The notes under the pieces are model-generated. The model saw only the letters and a list, made by a program, of their open reading frames with translations. It was not told where the DNA came from and did not search any database. From assembly GCA_905178155.1 (NCBI GenBank), contig CAJINV010000005.1:4074918-4138917 (forward strand): a DNA stretch of 64,000 bases, given 5' to 3'. Each line of letters starts with the position of its first letter. Position 1 is the stretch's first letter. This DNA comes from Amoebophrya sp. A120. Its lineage: Eukaryota > Sar > Dinophyceae > Syndiniales > Amoebophryaceae. Shown piece after piece: positions 1-10,087 of this stretch. A program made the position numbers and the translations under genes.

Positions 1-40
1 CATAACCACGAACCCAATGTGATGGATGCCGTATATATAA

Positions 41-3000
41 TCATGGTACGGCCACGGCGTTATCTGTTGAAGTGACATCCTTGAGAGCTCGTTGTACCAC
101 ATCACGAACATCCATAGCAGAGTGCTGGTTCTTACCTTTGGCATTCGGTGTGGGTTCCTTTAGTTTTTTGTGTGCACCGCGAGGACGAGCAGCTGGGTGT
201 GGAGGTGGTCCACCAGTTGTATTAATACCGTCGGATTGCGTATGCGACCTGAAATCGCGAATTTCCGCGTCTGACTGCACCGTCGTTGAGGATATCGAAC
301 CGTCCGCGTTGAAGTATAAAAGCGGCCGGTTCTTTTGCGGCTGCCGCTGCTCGCTGCGCTGCGAATTGTCTTGCTCGGAAGGAGCTCCCACGTATTGCTG
401 TGAAGCTCCTCTAGCATTTTGCTTGTGGTTTTGACCCTGCTTGTTTTGATTCATCGTGGTCTTCGCGTAATGCACTGCATTGTCGTAAAGTTGCGAGGTG
501 GGATTCAGGTGCTGCACCGGGACGAACTCTTGTGGCGGAGCCGGACTGGTGGCACTTCTGTTGGTCGAGATAGCTGGGCCAGCTGCGGCAGGCGATTGAT
601 TCGTTAATATCTTCCGCGACCGACTGCTGCTGCTATCCACTGCTAAAAACATGTCCGGTGGACCTGCAGGGATGCGACCTTGTGATGCGGATTTCACATC
701 ACACAAAAATTTGTCATGCGAGGAAACCAAAAGTTGCACAATTTTTGCCACCGATGAAAGAAGGGCTTTGTGATGCGAATCTTTGCGCTGCATTGCAAGA
801 AAGAAACCTTCTCAAAGCCTGTAAAAATGCTAGGGCGTACATGCCAGATCCTGCTTGTTCTGGCTCAGGCAAAAGCTGCATCACAAACCTCTGCATCCTT
901 CTAGACCCAGACATATTTCTTGCAGTGGATAGCTGCTGCTACTGGACGATTGCAGCTGTTGCTGCGTCGTCCAGAGACCGTGCGTATCAAGTGTAAAAAT
1001 GTCTGGGTCTGGAAGATTCTGAGATTTGTCGTGCATGTTTTGCATGACCCAGGATGTCTGTAATGCGCGACCGCGCATCACAGGTTTTGAGCTGGCTTCC
1101 TGATGCCTACTCCGCATGAGAAACGCCATCCCCGCGTAGCACAAACTAGACTCCTCTTGCTGGTCATGCAATACAGATTTTTCTAGAGTCCAAAGTTAGC
1201 ATCACAAGTTCCAATCTTCCAGACCCAGACACTTTTACATTTGATAGTGCGTCATTCGTGTTCTCTCTGCGCCGTCCTCGTCGCCGAGCCCTACTGCTCT
1301 CTTGGGACGACCACCTCCCGGAGAACTACCTCCAACTGGAACTGCAGCATCGGTGCCGGTGCTGGTTGATGACACAATTGTCTCATGCTGGTGGTGGTGA
1401 CGATGATGGTGCTCATGTTCTTGACGATGTCCGCCCGAAACTGCCACGCTAGTAGCATCGTCACCGTGCCCGTGGTGGTGGTGGTGATGATGCCGTAGCT
1501 GTTCATCTTGACCAGAAATCGCAGTTCTACTCTCGACAACTGCACCTGCACCCCCCACGACCTGGGGGTTGTAAGATTGGTGGTGATGGTGATGATGTGT
1601 AGCGTGCATGTTCATCGCGCTTCCGTCCACCGAGGTAACATGCTGCATCGCGGTGTCTAGGGGATTTTTCATGCCAATCTGCGTCATCATAGTTGTACTG
1701 CTGCTCGTCGCCGACGCTGACGCTGTCGCACCCCCGGCGACAGAAGACGACGGCCGCTGCTTGGGGCTGTGCCGCACCATCATCGGAGAGCCGCCGCTCG
1801 CCGGGCTGTAACTGAGAGTAGACGAGGCCGCGGCCGGTCCGCCCGCAGGAGAAGCATGGTAAGAACTCGTTGGACCAAAAGGGCTGGGACCGCGAGGTTG
1901 GACGACAGCGCTTTGTTCTTGTTGCTGTAGGTGATGTTCCTGATGATATTCTAATTGCCCCCCTGGCCCTGCGACGCGTGCCATAATTGCAGTTCCACCT
2001 GGCGCGGCGGAGCCAGCGAACTGTTGAGTTGTGGCACTCGAAACCCCGCCGCGGCTAATGCTTGATGAAGTGCCACCGCCTACCACATGGTTACTCGGGT
2101 TCTTGGCAAGCAGGTTTAGGTACTGCTGCCCGAGGGTCAAGCCTGGCCCTTCTGGGCTGCGGGCTGTCGGCGTCGTGGGAGAAAGCTGAGGGCCTCCAGA
2201 CGTGGAAATCAAACTTCCGGGTGACGCGGCAGCGGCCAGACCACCAGCCCCCGGCGGCGCGAATAGGGTTCCCGTGCCCGTCGTTCCGGCAGGGTAGTGG
2301 ACTCCCTCCAGCCAGTAGTTGCCGCTCAGCCTACGGTTGTCGTCGAGCAAGGGCTGTGCGAGCAGCTGCTTCACTTTTGACGGAATCTTCTTGTATCGCG
2401 ACGGCTGGGTGAACGCGCGATTCAGGTGGGAAATCGACGTTGAGCCCGGATTCCACCGGTGGCAATCGCTGCTGTTCACGACACCCAGTCCCCGGCTCCC
2501 AATGTTCATGTTCGGGAACTCGTTGGCAAATGCGCTGTTGCCCGGGCCACGCATGTGGATATTGAACTTGGACTGCCGGATCTGCTGTAGAGATGCGAGA
2601 CTCAAGCTCAAATTCTTGTTCACATTCAACATCTGCTGCTCCATCTCGATTTTCGAAACGTTGGCACTCGTCAGCTGCTCGTCGTTGTTGTAATCGTGCA
2701 GGTAGCTGCGGCCCGCTGCAGTCGTGGGCGATGCGTGGTCACCTGCGCTTTTGCTCAAGTACTCCGAGGCGAAGTAGTGCCGGTCCATGCTGCGCCTGGT
2801 CACGTCGACCGTGCTGTAGGATTGCGCCCGCTGGTGCGGTTTGGGTGCACGTTGCAGCACGACCCCGCACGCAGTTCGGCTCATGCGCATCTCCGAAATC
2901 GATGCACCTGCGGTTGTGATATAGGGTCTTCGCGAATTATGCGAAGACTAACCACATGGATCATTTTCATACTCAGACTGAAGATCAGCAACAAGGTTTT

Positions 3001-3762
3001 TCACCATTATTTCTCATACTATTGGCATACCGGCGCTCGCCCCCGCCTCTGGGTCCACCGGGGCTTGCCGTTCCAAGTCGCGGACGGCGTACTCGAGATT
3101 TGCGGACACAATCTGCATGAGCTCGAAGAAGACCGCAAGAGGAAGCCCGTCGTGGTACCGTCGGCGCAACAGGATATCTTGCAGGAGCGGCGACTTGCTC
3201 AGGACCTGGTGAAACTGTTCCTCGGTGACTTTCTGGCATTGTAGCACAAAGCGACATCCTGCTTCCAAGGCGTCCGCCTGTTGCTCCTCCGACTCTAAAA
3301 CACCATTTCGAGTCGGCACGTCGTAGGTTTCTAAAGTTCGCGTTTGTGAATGATGTTCAAATCTTCATTTGTTAATATACGCTCACGCTGCAAACCCAGA
3401 CATTCATGTTAACAAAGGCAAAGCACGCAGCTACTAGCTTGTAGGTGGTTGTATCATTCATCCACGACCTCCCGCTCTATGTTTCACGAGAAGAAAAACT
3501 GAAATCGTCAGAGCCGCGATCATCCTTGTTCGGGCTGCAAAAAGTGTATCAATTTCAACGAAGTGGAAGTACCGAAAATCTGCATCAGCCGCTGGTAGTT
3601 GAATCTTTTTGCGGCCGTCGCTGTGGTGCGCGGTGACGCGGCGTATACTGATTCTCTTGCATTGCGGTGGAAGTCTGGAGAATTCTTCAAACTCTGCGCC
3701 GCCACAACGACAGGCGAGTAAGCGCCGGCGCTCCAATTATTTTGGGTCAGCATCATTTTCAT
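41..3762 (-). CDS. Low-complexity His/Gln/Ser-rich protein, multi-exon
   Basis: I do not recognise the family. The proposed start is an ATG at 3760-3762 opening an exon to about 3520; how that exon joins the next one is unresolved. A second exon (about 3021-3330) encodes a helical segment containing VTEEQFHQVLSKSPLLQDIL. It joins a long exon (about 1247-2918) through a canonical intron, with donor GTATGC near 3020 and acceptor CAG near 2919, and the join is in frame (ASAG-ASISEM). The long exon carries Gly/Ser/Pro-rich stretches and two His tracts of six or seven residues near 1470-1590. Two family A introners (985-1246 and 634-931) interrupt the 3' half. Removing each element plus 5 bp keeps the frame through to the stop at 41-43. 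No membrane segment or catalytic motif is visible. The C-terminal 200 residues are polar and probably disordered. The exon at 3520-3762 is the least certain part. Confidence 0.6.
634..931 (+). mobile_element. Introner, family A (subtype 3), in the His-rich gene
   Basis: The ends are TATCCACTGC... and ...TTGCAGTGGATA. The element is flanked by GCTGCTGC at 626-633 and 932-939, a low-complexity Ser codon run, so the true 5-bp duplication is embedded in it. The left end has drifted from the family consensus. Interior phrases match 24043-24293 in the same orientation. Excision keeps the Ser-rich frame open. Confidence 0.8.
985..1246 (-). mobile_element. Introner, family A (subtype 2), in the His-rich gene
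   Basis: Ends TATCAAGTGTAAAAATGTCT and ...TTTTACATTTGATA form the A-type inverted repeat, including TCTGGGTCTGG. A perfect 5-bp duplication GTGCG occupies 980-984 and 1247-1251. The interior is the reverse complement of the copies at 23714 and 47601. Removing element plus 5 bp joins RTRMTH to GLWTTQQQ in frame. Confidence 0.92.
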
Positions 3763-4646
3763 CTACTCGGCAATATTATACTTTCACGCAAACCGCTGTA
3801 GACGAAGCGAGGAAGAAGAACTCTGTCGGGTATACAGAAGCTGCATCAGCACTGCGACTGCGTTGATGTTGATGATAGTGAACCACGAAGACTGCAGCGG
3901 AGCGAAGTATTTAGTGTTGTGCAGAAGAAACTGATATATAAAATCATGACCACTTGTTCGACTTGCAACAAAAAAAGGCTACTATGAGGGTGATTACGTT
4001 GCCAGAATCAGATCGATGAGCACCACGAGACACGGTAAATTGCGAAGCAAAGTGTGCCGGAAACGCGTACGCGACGAGAACAGGGATCGAACCGGCGTGC
4101 CTGCATGCTGCAGGGCACTGTATTTTACCTCTCTCAGCTACTTAGCTTCGTTCTTCAGGCTAGTAAGTACGATTGATCAAAAATTTGTAGCTCTAGTAGC
4201 ATTGCGTTTGACATGGTGCATCATGCTGGTGATGTGAATCTGTATCCCGCTGTGAGAATGGTACCTCTCCGAACTCTCACAAGCTCGCGAACGCGATCTC
4301 GTTCACACTCAACATTGGTTTGACGTGTAAAAATTACGGTACCAAAGCAAAACCTAGACGAGCTAGAAATAAAGCAGACGGGCCCGCCATGCTAACCTTT
4401 TCATGCGACTCTCGAATCACCTCCACGTGCGAAACAAAGCGGTTGCGAACATATTTGAATTTCTGCAGTACTCGCTTCGCACTCAAAGTGGTGCTTACAC
4501 GGGCTCGAAGACCCGGCTGCTGCGGCGCATGCCATGCTGGCAAAGTACAGCCCAGACGTGGTGTCGCTGGCTGAGTTGATGTTCAAGTTTTTTCTCTTCG
4601 CGTTCAACAAGATCAGAGAAGAATCTCGATGCATTGGTCGTGACAG
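3763..4646. other. Intergenic, with a tRNA-like segment
   Basis: I see no convincing coding sequence between the start of the His-rich gene and the gamma-tubulin stop. The stretch contains the tRNA-like sequence listed separately and is otherwise AT-rich and unremarkable. Confidence 0.6.
4070..4147 (-). other. tRNA-like sequence (A box and B box)
   Basis: On the minus strand TAGCTGAGAGAGG (4128-4140) matches a pol III A box and GGTTCGATCCC (4083-4093) a B box, 47 bases apart start to start, close to tRNA spacing. A 4-bp D-stem GCTG/CAGT and a GTGCC/GGCAC stem are present. The acceptor stem does not pair and the anticodon loop lacks U33. It is therefore a tRNA pseudogene or a tRNA-derived SINE head rather than a working tRNA. 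Confidence 0.4.
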
Positions 4647-7600
4647 TCATCCCGCAGACAGGTGACTGCTCCCACCACCTGGTACGCCGGGCGGCAGCAT
4701 GGAGGACCCAGCAGGTGGCCCACCTTGGTGCCCGGCACCAGCGCCTGCAATGTTGCCGCCTGCGCCCCCACCGCCCGGCGCTCCGTAGGAGGATGCTCCT
4801 GCGCCGGCACCCGTGCTTCCGGCACCGCCCCAGCGTATGTACTCCTCGGTCTCCGCAGCCTTGTATTCTTCGCTGAGGGATAGGACCACCTCTTTGGATT
4901 CGTCGAATTCGTCCAGGGACTCGGAAAACATGGGCTCCTGGCGGTAATTTTCCAGGAACGCGTTGCGGGACCGGAGCTTGTCGTACTGCTTGATGCAACG
5001 ATCGTATCGTACGAAAAAAGTGTTTCACTGTAAGGATTTTGCAATTTCTGCATCACAAGTTTGCTCTACATCACAGAGAAAATTTGCCATGCTAGATTCC
5101 TAAGGGAAAAGACAGCTAAAAATCCATTGTCTTGCATGTGTAGCAAGACAAACACTTCTCAGATACAGTTTCTGCATTACAAGTTCACAGTGAAGCAGTT
5201 TTTTCTTGCGATAGATCGAACAGGCCCGCGATCGCCGTGTGGTTGGCCAGCATCAAGCCCGAGACCTTGTTCTGGTGCTGTACGTAGGGCGACTGGCGGG
5301 AGAGCGCCACCTGGATGCTCGCAGGGCCCCACCGGATGAACTTCGCTAATTTGCGCTCCCGAATCCGCTGCAGCGACCGGTGTACCTGCGTGGGGTCTAC
5401 TTCGCCCTGGATGATGTTCAAAATGCTGATGTACACACCGCGTCTCGTGCTGCATATGGAGGCGTCAGAATTGAAATTGACAAAGTTGAAAAATTTGTGA
5501 TGCATAAAACCGATACCAGTTGGAAGCCCAATTTCCAAGCGGCGCATGACAAATCTCGACGTCATCGAAATCCAGTTTGTCATGCTGTTTAGTGAAAGAA
5601 GGCATCCTTTGTCATGCTACTTTAGCAGCTCTACCCCAAACCCGAAACAGGCTCACAATCGGCCTCACTTGCAATCCCTGCAGGACAGTCACTTCTAGCC
5701 TTGCATTTTATGCATCGCAGATTATTTCAAATTCAACTTTGTCGATTTCGATCCTGACACTCCCATACTGCAGCTGACCATGATATTCTTGGCGTGGAGC
5801 AAACGCCGCATCACGTCCAGAACCGTGGTCTTGCGGACCTGGTGTACGTTTTTCCGATATTTCTCTGTCAGTGTCGATGTCATCATAAAGATCATGATAT
5901 CTATGCATGATCTTCCTGTTCGTCTACTTAACAAGTAGCGCATGACATGAGATTCAATAGAGCAGGTCGTGGTTGTGGATGACACCTGTCCTTCTTGCTA
6001 GACATAGTTATTTCCATGCTTGTTTGCGCAGGCGATAGGAAAAGCCAACACCTCCACCTCCGGCCCCACCCGGTCAGAATGAAATAAGTAGAGCTGGACT
6101 GATACTAACATGACTCACCAGAGGACTACGTCATTGTATGCCTGCCGCGAACAACACGAGCACTGCCTTGTCACTGCGTACCGATCGATGGTTGTGGTTC
6201 TTGTACAGTTCTGCTAGAAAGAGTGTGCATGCATGGAAATAAGCAACAAAATTGAATAAAATCAAAATCTTTGCTACCGCGGTTATTTGTCGGTCAATCA
6301 TGAGTGGAGTATAGCCGGTCATGAGGAAATGGCACCGCGGGGTTGGGATCAAAGAAGCCACTATCCCGACGAGATCGTTATTCATGTACGATGGATATCG
6401 CAAGGTGGTCGTTGAGGCGGCCATAACTGAAAGAATGAAGTATATTATATTTGTATACCAGAAAACTCAAACTTCTTTGTATGTGCTTCTGCTTTCCCGT
6501 GTGATATGGCTCCATAGACGGTCGAATAACAAGAAAGGAACTTGTTTTTTTAGTTTTCATTCTCAGCTTCAGCTTTAATACTGCAATCAATGAATGAATT
6601 ATGAACAATATCATCCACTGCAACAAGCATGAGCAGAGATTAGGACCTCCTGCTTCTACCTGTGGAAACTAGTGTGTTGGTTTGTGCGAAGGTTGGGTTC
6701 TGGAGCTTCAAGCGATCCACTGCAATCCGATTCAGTGCCGTGTTGTCCAGAACCACCACGCAATCGGAGTTCAATGCGAGGCGCTTCAGCGTCAGAACGC
6801 TGTTATACGGTTGCACCACAACGTCGGAGGTTTCGCTGGACAACAGCGGAAATACCGAGTACGTCATTATCAACTTCTTCGGATACCTGTGGTGTTGTTG
6901 AGGACGAAGGTAAACGGCGGGAACTAAGTGGAATGGCTTTCGGCGGGCGCGCGTCAGCATCGCATCTTTCGACAAAGAGAAAGACGAAGTTCGCCCGCAC
7001 TCTTGCATGAAACAGCTGCATTTCAAAAAATGTAGGCTGCAGCTTGAGCTTCAACTTCGTGCTCCATAGAAGGACATGAATGAATCATGTCGCAGTCGCA
7101 TAAGAATCGTAGTTAATATAAAAAGTTTTCGAACACGAACTACATGCTGATCCCCATCCGTTCCCGTTGCCCTTTGAAAGTAGCCACACTATATTACCAA
7201 TAAGCTTCAGCTTTTCTTACCCGCAAGGACCGCAAGACTAAACAAGAATTTTAGAAGAAGCGAATAGCACGGGCACGGGGACAGACCAGAACTTCTACAA
7301 GAATAAAACAAAATTATTTATGCGACGTCTCTCGCTCGTGCTCCCACCTTACCTGTCGTTTATGTTTTCCAAAATGTGCGACCCCATGCCGGAACCGGTG
7401 CCACCTGCGATGCGGTGTCCAATGCAATTATGCCCGCGTATGGAGCGTTGCGAAGCAAGGTTTTTTTTGTGATGCAGGTGTGTGGATGAAATGGACGGCG
7501 CGGAAGTTCTCATACAGGGCCAAGCATGAGGAGAAAAAATTCTGACGCGGCGGCTGTGCGCTACCGTAGCACACATCAGCCACCGTGTGCGTAAGGCGTA

Positions 7601-8557
7601 ACAGTTATGCTTATGCATGACGCACGAGAAACTACGACTATGTGACAATCAAGGGAGTCAGGCTCTACTTAACTTGCTCGCGCCCTTCATTGATATGCAC
7701 GACAGACACAGAGCCATACGTCCTGCCAGACAAGCATGACACAAATCTTAGAAGACTGGCGGGACCACCTGCATCAGCGACTGACGATATCCAGCCAGCC
7801 AGTCAAATCTTGCAATCTTCCAGACTCAGACATATTTTGATTTCATACGGAGTGGATCAGGACGAAACCTTCGAGGCTGTCACTTCCGTCCGCCTCCCGG
7901 TCGATCATGTCGAAAATCTCTTCGCAATGTTTCTCGCCGGAGTGGAAGCCTTTTGCCTGATCATGGCGAATAAAAAAAGTAAAAGCAAGTACAACAAAAT
8001 CGATTCTGCTCGTGCGCTACCGCCTCTTTCAAAGCCATCACGCTGATTGCGTCTACTTGCAGAGGAACAGATAGAAGAGATGAGACGAGATGTGACTATT
8101 TCATTCTCATGCTGTGCGAGAAATGCGCCATCATGTGCGTCAGGTGCGGCGCAACCTGATCTTAGGCCACCTGCATGTTTCGGTGAACAAGCACAGATTT
8201 ATTAATAATCCAAAACAAGAACAACTTATTTTATTTAGATACCCAATTATTTCCTGCACCGCCACCCTCCTTACTGATGAAAATGTTCTCCGGGTTATAC
8301 AGATCTGCATAGGACGAGTTTTGTATTGCATTGATGACGCGCGGCTCGAGGTCGATGAGCAGTGCCCGCGGAATGTATTGCTCGTCATCCGCTTGGTAGA
8401 AGAAAACGTCTTTCCGATCGTCGGCCAAGTGCGTCGCGTAATCCTCCAAAATCCCCTTTTGGTTGATGCCATGCTCCGCGCAGAGCGTCTTCCAAAACTC
8501 CATACCAATCTGGTTCCCACATTGTCCCACCTGGAGCGTAATGATTTCTCGTGGCAT
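4647..8557 (-). CDS. TUBG1: Gamma-tubulin, eight exons
   Basis: Gamma-tubulin is the GTP-binding template subunit of the gamma-tubulin ring complex that nucleates microtubules at basal bodies and spindle poles. The start [18 protein letters not shown] is diagnostic. Later exons give [20 protein letters not shown], the GTPase loop [59 protein letters not shown] and [15 protein letters not shown]. Exons by my reading: 8243-8557, 7848-7956, 7353-7410, 6660-6886, 6278-6426, 5768-5838, 5214-5449 and 4647-4999. Introns 1, 3, 4 and 5 are GT-AG. Introns 2, 6 and 7 are introners of families A, B and C. The sum is 1,518 nt, or 505 aa, against about 450 in animals. The excess is a Gly/Ala/Pro-rich C-terminal tail of roughly 60 residues after the conserved EEYIRWG. 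Every residue expected around the introner junctions is restored after excision, for example HSV-AGG and [11 protein letters not shown]. Confidence 0.98.
5005..5213 (-). mobile_element. Introner, family C, gamma-tubulin intron 7
   Basis: The ends are TATCGTACGAAAAAAGTG and ...AGTTTTTTCTTGCGATA, with the perfect 5-bp duplication GATCG at 5000-5004 and 5214-5218. The interior is inverted relative to the copies at 42660 and 51568. Excision with one GATCG gives [14 protein letters not shown], the expected gamma-tubulin sequence. Confidence 0.93.
5455..5767 (+). mobile_element. Introner, family B, gamma-tubulin intron 6
   Basis: The ends TATGGAGGCGTCAG and ...GATCCTGACACTCCCATA include the B signature GACAAAGTTGAAA and its complement. 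The perfect duplication CTGCA sits at 5450-5454 and 5768-5772. Excision joins NIMVSC to [16 protein letters not shown] in frame, matching the family. Confidence 0.95.
7416..7847 (+). mobile_element. Introner, family A (subtype 4), gamma-tubulin intron 2
   Basis: The right end has the A-type GACTCAGACATATTTTGATTTC followed by ATA. The left end is decayed (TGTCCAATGCAATTATG). Only CGG is shared by the flanks, yet removing element plus 5 bp (7411-7415) still gives HSV-AGGTGSG exactly. The interior matches 24348-24600. Confidence 0.85.
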
Positions 8558-10087
8558 GGTGGGCTGCTACTTACTTCTCGCAAGACCTCCGGGTTGTAAC
8601 AAAGCTGAAGGCCGCAACCGTGGAGCAGTGACTACCTCGGGCGGTTCCTTTCCGTGGTAGTGTGCGTGAGGAATCTGTTTGGATTCGTGAAAAGTTCTAT
8701 GATGTCCTCCTTGTGGTCGTGGCTCACTGCACGCCACGCAATGGCATAATATCCGTCCTATTGACTCCTTCCGCGTACTACTAAATGCTGGTTGGGTTCT
8801 AGTCGTGCGCTTGTGGTCCGCGTACGTATTTCAAACTGGTTGGAAAGGCTCAACATGGCATGCCGAATTCGGGAGCGTCACACGTAGGAACGTGATACAG
8901 TGAAGCCCGGCTGTAGCGAAAACTCGCCTTCCATTGGTTCCTACATTTTCATCACGTGACCTGAGAGTATAGAAGTTTTACTTTTTGAGCTATAGCGCAA
9001 ATAAAAATCTGAGGATGACACTGTGCCTGATTAACAAGCCACTACGTCAATATATTTCTTCACTTTTTCTGGTATAATGCCGTACACTAAAAAATGTGCG
9101 GAGCGAAGATGATCAGAGCCCGGTACGCAATTATTGCAGAGACATACGATGTCAAAGGTACGGCAAGGTATGAGATCCTCGGGTGAGAGTCATAGTAAAG
9201 AACGCCTCTGAAGATCGATACTTGAAAGAAAAAATCGCAAGCAGACAGATCTTCAAAAACGATGAGGCACGCATCGCGGGGACAACTTGACGGCAGAGTC
9301 GAGGAGATCTATTTTGACGAAGAACTTTATTTGTCCGTCACAGCACACAAATATTAACGCGAGCACACGACACGTCACAGGACAATCATAATCGTAATTC
9401 ACAGCACATCCGACTCGTCCCGCAACAAATCTGCAGCATTGGTTTGCTGTGTAGCTTTCGCGATCAACTTGATTTCGTTCGGGTGCCACTTCATCTGCTT
9501 TCTGATGTTACGAGGAAGACCATGCACAACAAATTAATATACTTAAACGAAGGTCCTTCTCCATCGATCTCGTCTACATGTTCATGCGTTTTTCGCAACG
9601 CGGCAGCATCATAATAAGTGCAGCAGACGTAGAAGTATACTCCTGGACGAATTGTAAGCTTGATACACCATGCGCGTCTCGCCACATCGTAGTGTAAGGA
9701 ACATGTCTGGCGAATTCAGTGGAGCATCGCAGTTTGCGCCCTGCTTCTCTGGCGTAGTTGCGCAGCCACGCTACTTCTTTTGTTCTTGCATGGCTTGTTC
9801 CTTCCTTCTTGGAACGAAAGTTGTGAGGTGGCGCGTCAACGAGTATGGCAGCTACAACTTACTACACACGGTAAAGGCATGTCGTCCCTGCGCCTGCGGC
9901 AGACACTGACAGGAGGCTTTTTTTCATTCTCCTGGTAAACCAAAATGTTTTCGCGTCACGGTCGCCGTTGTAGTCGGAAGTAGATCCACAGGGCACGGGA
10001 AGTATGTATGTGGATCACGACGGATCCGGACCCAAATGAAAAATGAGTATAGTAATTCAGTGTTTGTTCGCCCCTCAAAGAACCACG
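8558..10087. other. Intergenic; two short minus-strand ORFs of unknown standing
   Basis: Open stretches at 9491-9685 and 9253-9489 on the minus strand look mildly protein-like (Tyr- and Cys-containing, with a helical TYYDAAALRKTHEHVDEIDG). I cannot join them with convincing splice sites or assign them to a family. The rest shows nothing I can name. Confidence 0.4.

Noticed and set aside
1235-1246. Apparent end of the long His-rich frame at 1235
   Set aside because: The stop lies in the terminal repeat of the introner at 985-1246; the gene continues after excision.
3380-3410. AAACCCAGACATTCATGTT as a possible family A end
   Set aside because: A single short match without a partner end or flanking duplication; too weak to call.
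4495-5028. 177-codon minus-strand ORF over the gamma-tubulin 3' end
   Set aside because: It is out of frame with the clearly conserved gamma-tubulin exon and runs into the family C introner.
7642-8046. Plus-strand ORF over gamma-tubulin exon 2
   Set aside because: It is antisense to conserved tubulin sequence and extends into the introner.
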